Shown: piece after piece, positions 62,772-64,000 of the stretch
Numbering within the stretch: position 1 is the first letter of the stretch
How the letters are laid out: every line of letters begins with the position of its first letter
Position numbers and translations under genes: made by a program
Origin: Mactra quadrangularis
Taxonomy: Eukaryota; Mollusca; Bivalvia; Venerida; Mactridae
Length of the DNA: 64,000 nucleotides
Assembly (NCBI GenBank): GCA_025267735.1
Contig: CM046295.1
Coordinates: 18,260,938 to 18,324,937, forward strand
Reading direction: 5' to 3'
Notes under the pieces: model-generated
The model's input: only the letters and a program-made list of their open reading frames with translations
Database searches by the model: none
Told to the model about the DNA's origin: nothing

Positions 62772-62893
62772 TTAGCCATTAATAGCAACACCCATGGCGT
62801 CTTTCAGTTTTGTAATGAAAAGTTCATGTCCAACGTTGTCATCAGTCCATTCTAGATAGGTTGTATTTTCAAGTAGGACTTTCATAGAATTGT
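62772..62893 (-). pseudogene. Displaced C-terminal end of the Toll-like receptor TIR domain, in another frame
   Basis: Directly after the TGA that ends the receptor frame, a different frame reads MNNSMKVLLENTTYLEWTDD, then a segment containing ELFITKLKDAM, to a TAA at 62774-62772. The LLE-TTYLEWTDD stretch is the usual sequence just before TIR box 3, so this is the missing end of the same domain. Its ATG overlaps the upstream TGA. The shift falls at a T4 run on the + strand (62899-62902; A4 in the coding sense), and one extra base there would join the frames. Box 3 normally has an FW pair; here it reads FI. The locus is either a pseudogene or carries a one-base sequencing or assembly error. 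Confidence 0.85.
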
Positions 62894-64000
62894 TCATATT
62901 TTAGTATGTATTTCCTCTTTCAAAATTACAATGACTTCAACGTTGTCTTCGATATGCATAGAATGAGCAACTTTCAATTCAAACATACACCATTCGCTGT
63001 TTGCAAAGGTGTTAGACAAGACTAAGATAATTTTCTTACTTTCTCTCATGCGTTCCACAATGTTTTCATTTACGAAAACACCGGGTGTAAAATTTCTTTG
63101 ATGGACGCACAGTTTTAATCCATGTTCACCTTCCAAAATTGGAATTAAGAAATTCTTCATCCACTGTCCTAACGATTCGTTGTACGCAACAAATGCGTCA
63201 TACACAAAGTCCTCACCGCCCACTGGTGCATATTCCCGCCTTTTCCGCATCATGTATATATAGTGTTTGATACTCCATCTTTTTCTGTAGAGGATCAAAG
63301 ATAAAATGATCAAAACTAGAATAAAAGGACCACCAATCACACCAAACCATTCTGGGGTTGTGAAAGGATGACATTCCAAATATGAGAAGTGAACCTCTTC
63401 AAGACGTCTATTTGCCCACTTTGGGGGCGAGGCACAAGTGTATCCTTTTGGGTAAAATGGTATCCTTGATTTGTTTGCTGCTTTTAGCCAATCTATAAAC
63501 CATGCAAGCTTACAATCGCAAATGAAAGGATTTTTGGAAAGATCAAAGCTTGATAAATTATTTAAAAATGCTATCGGCAAATTGTCTGCATGTACATTAC
63601 TGATTTTGTTAAATCCAAGCATCATAGTTGTTATTTTTGACTTGGCTGTAAACAAACCAGGGCTTATAGCTTGAAAATTATTCTTTTGTAGATCAAATTT
63701 GGTTAGATTTGGCTTGTTTCCAATAACTGAAGTCAGATCACATACCAACGAGCACTTGTAGCAATTTAAAGTATCCAAATTTGATAATGGTGAAAAAAGG
63801 TCAGATACATTTTTGTCTGTCATTTGCACCATATTGGCATAGCTTATTTGAAATTTCTGCAAATTGGGTAATGCCTTAAATGTATCTGGAATTGATTGAA
63901 AAACGTCCAGTGCATTACTTTCGAAACCAAGTCCTAGGAGGTTTAAAGTCGATGACGCAAACGCATATGGGTATATCTTCGTTCCGTGTCCATGGTTCGT
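62894..64000 (-). CDS. Toll-like receptor, C-terminal part (LRR-LRRCT-TM-TIR), 5' end outside window, TIR prematurely stopped
   Basis: A membrane receptor of innate immunity; ligand recognition by the LRR ectodomain and MyD88-type signalling through the TIR are family knowledge. The frame is open from the window edge (codon 1 at 64000) to a TGA at 62896-62894, giving 368 visible residues. Residues 1 to about 155 are leucine-rich repeats (for example LNLLGLGFESNALDVF and LTKFDLQKNNFQAI). A C-terminal cap follows at about 157-210, opening NPFICDCKLAWFIDWL, with further Cys near 189 and 210. A hydrophobic membrane segment lies at about 218-238, then a basic stop-transfer stretch (RKRWSIKHYIYMMRKRR). 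TIR box 1 is YDAFVAYN (about 267-274) and box 2 is LCVHQRNFTPG (about 297-307). Box 2 has Asn where most TIRs have Asp (RDxxPG). The frame stops after KEEIHTKI, about 40 residues short of a normal TIR end. No initiator Met is assigned because the gene starts beyond 64000. Confidence 0.93.
   Translation of the reverse strand, partial: TNHGHGTKIYPYAFASSTLNLLGLGFESNALDVFQSIPDTFKALPNLQKFQISYANMVQMTDKNVSDLFSPLSNLDTLNCYKCSLVCDLTSVIGNKPNLTKFDLQKNNFQAISPGLFTAKSKITTMMLGFNKISNVHADNLPIAFLNNLSSFDLSKNPFICDCKLAWFIDWLKAANKSRIPFYPKGYTCASPPKWANRRLEEVHFSYLECHPFTTPEWFGVIGGPFILVLIILSLILYRKRWSIKHYIYMMRKRREYAPVGGEDFVYDAFVAYNESLGQWMKNFLIPILEGEHGLKLCVHQRNFTPGVFVNENIVERMRESKKIILVLSNTFANSEWCMFELKVAHSMHIEDNVEVIVILKEEIHTKI

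Noticed and set aside
1..64000. CRISPR arrays, bacterial operons or phage-type systems
   Set aside because: No direct-repeat/spacer arrays, ribosome-binding sites or gene clusters; the sequence has eukaryotic SINEs and splice signals throughout.

Overview
This window looks like AT-rich, gene-poor genomic DNA from a marine invertebrate, most likely a bivalve mollusc. That placement is an inference from three things: two abundant tRNA-derived SINE families ending in a CGGCGTTAAACC-type tail, a Toll-like receptor with animal LRRCT-TM-TIR architecture, and spliced-gene signals without any operon structure. I cannot name the species.

Only two protein-coding loci are supported. (1) On the + strand, 44003-44923 is a long first coding exon (307 codons) of an unrecognised Ser/Lys-rich, probably intrinsically disordered protein. 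It ends at a good splice donor, and a splice acceptor lies about 80 bp upstream of the start codon, so it seems to be exon 2 of a gene whose remaining exons were not found. (2) On the - strand, 62894-64000 (running off the right edge) is the C-terminal part of a Toll-like receptor: LRRs, a cysteine-rich LRR cap, one membrane segment and a TIR domain. The TIR is interrupted by a stop, and its missing C-terminal end is plainly readable in another frame immediately downstream (62772-62897). This is either a pseudogene or a one-base homopolymer error.

Nearly everything else recognisable is repeat. SINE family A (head like GGCTAGCTCAGTTGGTAG) and family B (head like GCAGTTGGTAGCGCGCCGG) occur throughout, some with clear target-site duplications (9.7, 42.4 and 58.5 kb); the 42 kb locus is a B element inserted in an A element. 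Short inverted-repeat elements (MITEs and foldbacks) form several families: an AAAGGTACT family (11.6, 47.0, 47.7-48.1, 60.1 kb), hAT-like elements with 8-bp duplications (47.7, 59.7 kb), a GGACTTTAGTCAG foldback family (32.7-34.1 and 43.3 kb) carrying a nested element with perfect 26-bp TIRs, an AGTGCGTAC family (50.7, 57.1 kb), a GTTCAATTAC foldback family (55.0, 57.7, 59.3 kb), a TACAGT family with internal tandem units (31.0, 36.9 kb) and a CCTAGG-rich element (53.5 kb). A dead mariner transposase remnant lies at 3.56-3.9 kb. Tandem arrays sit at 6.4, 8.0, 28.4, 51.6, 52.5, 55.7, 61.0 and 62.5 kb.

Region by region: 0-30 kb is mostly anonymous AT-rich sequence with scattered old repeats; 31-43 kb is dense in SINEs and foldback elements; 44-45 kb is the orphan exon; 45-60 kb is a MITE/SINE mosaic; 61-64 kb is a minisatellite followed by the Toll-like receptor. 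I saw no convincing functional tRNA or rRNA gene, CRISPR array or intact transposase. The two genes show no visible functional connection.
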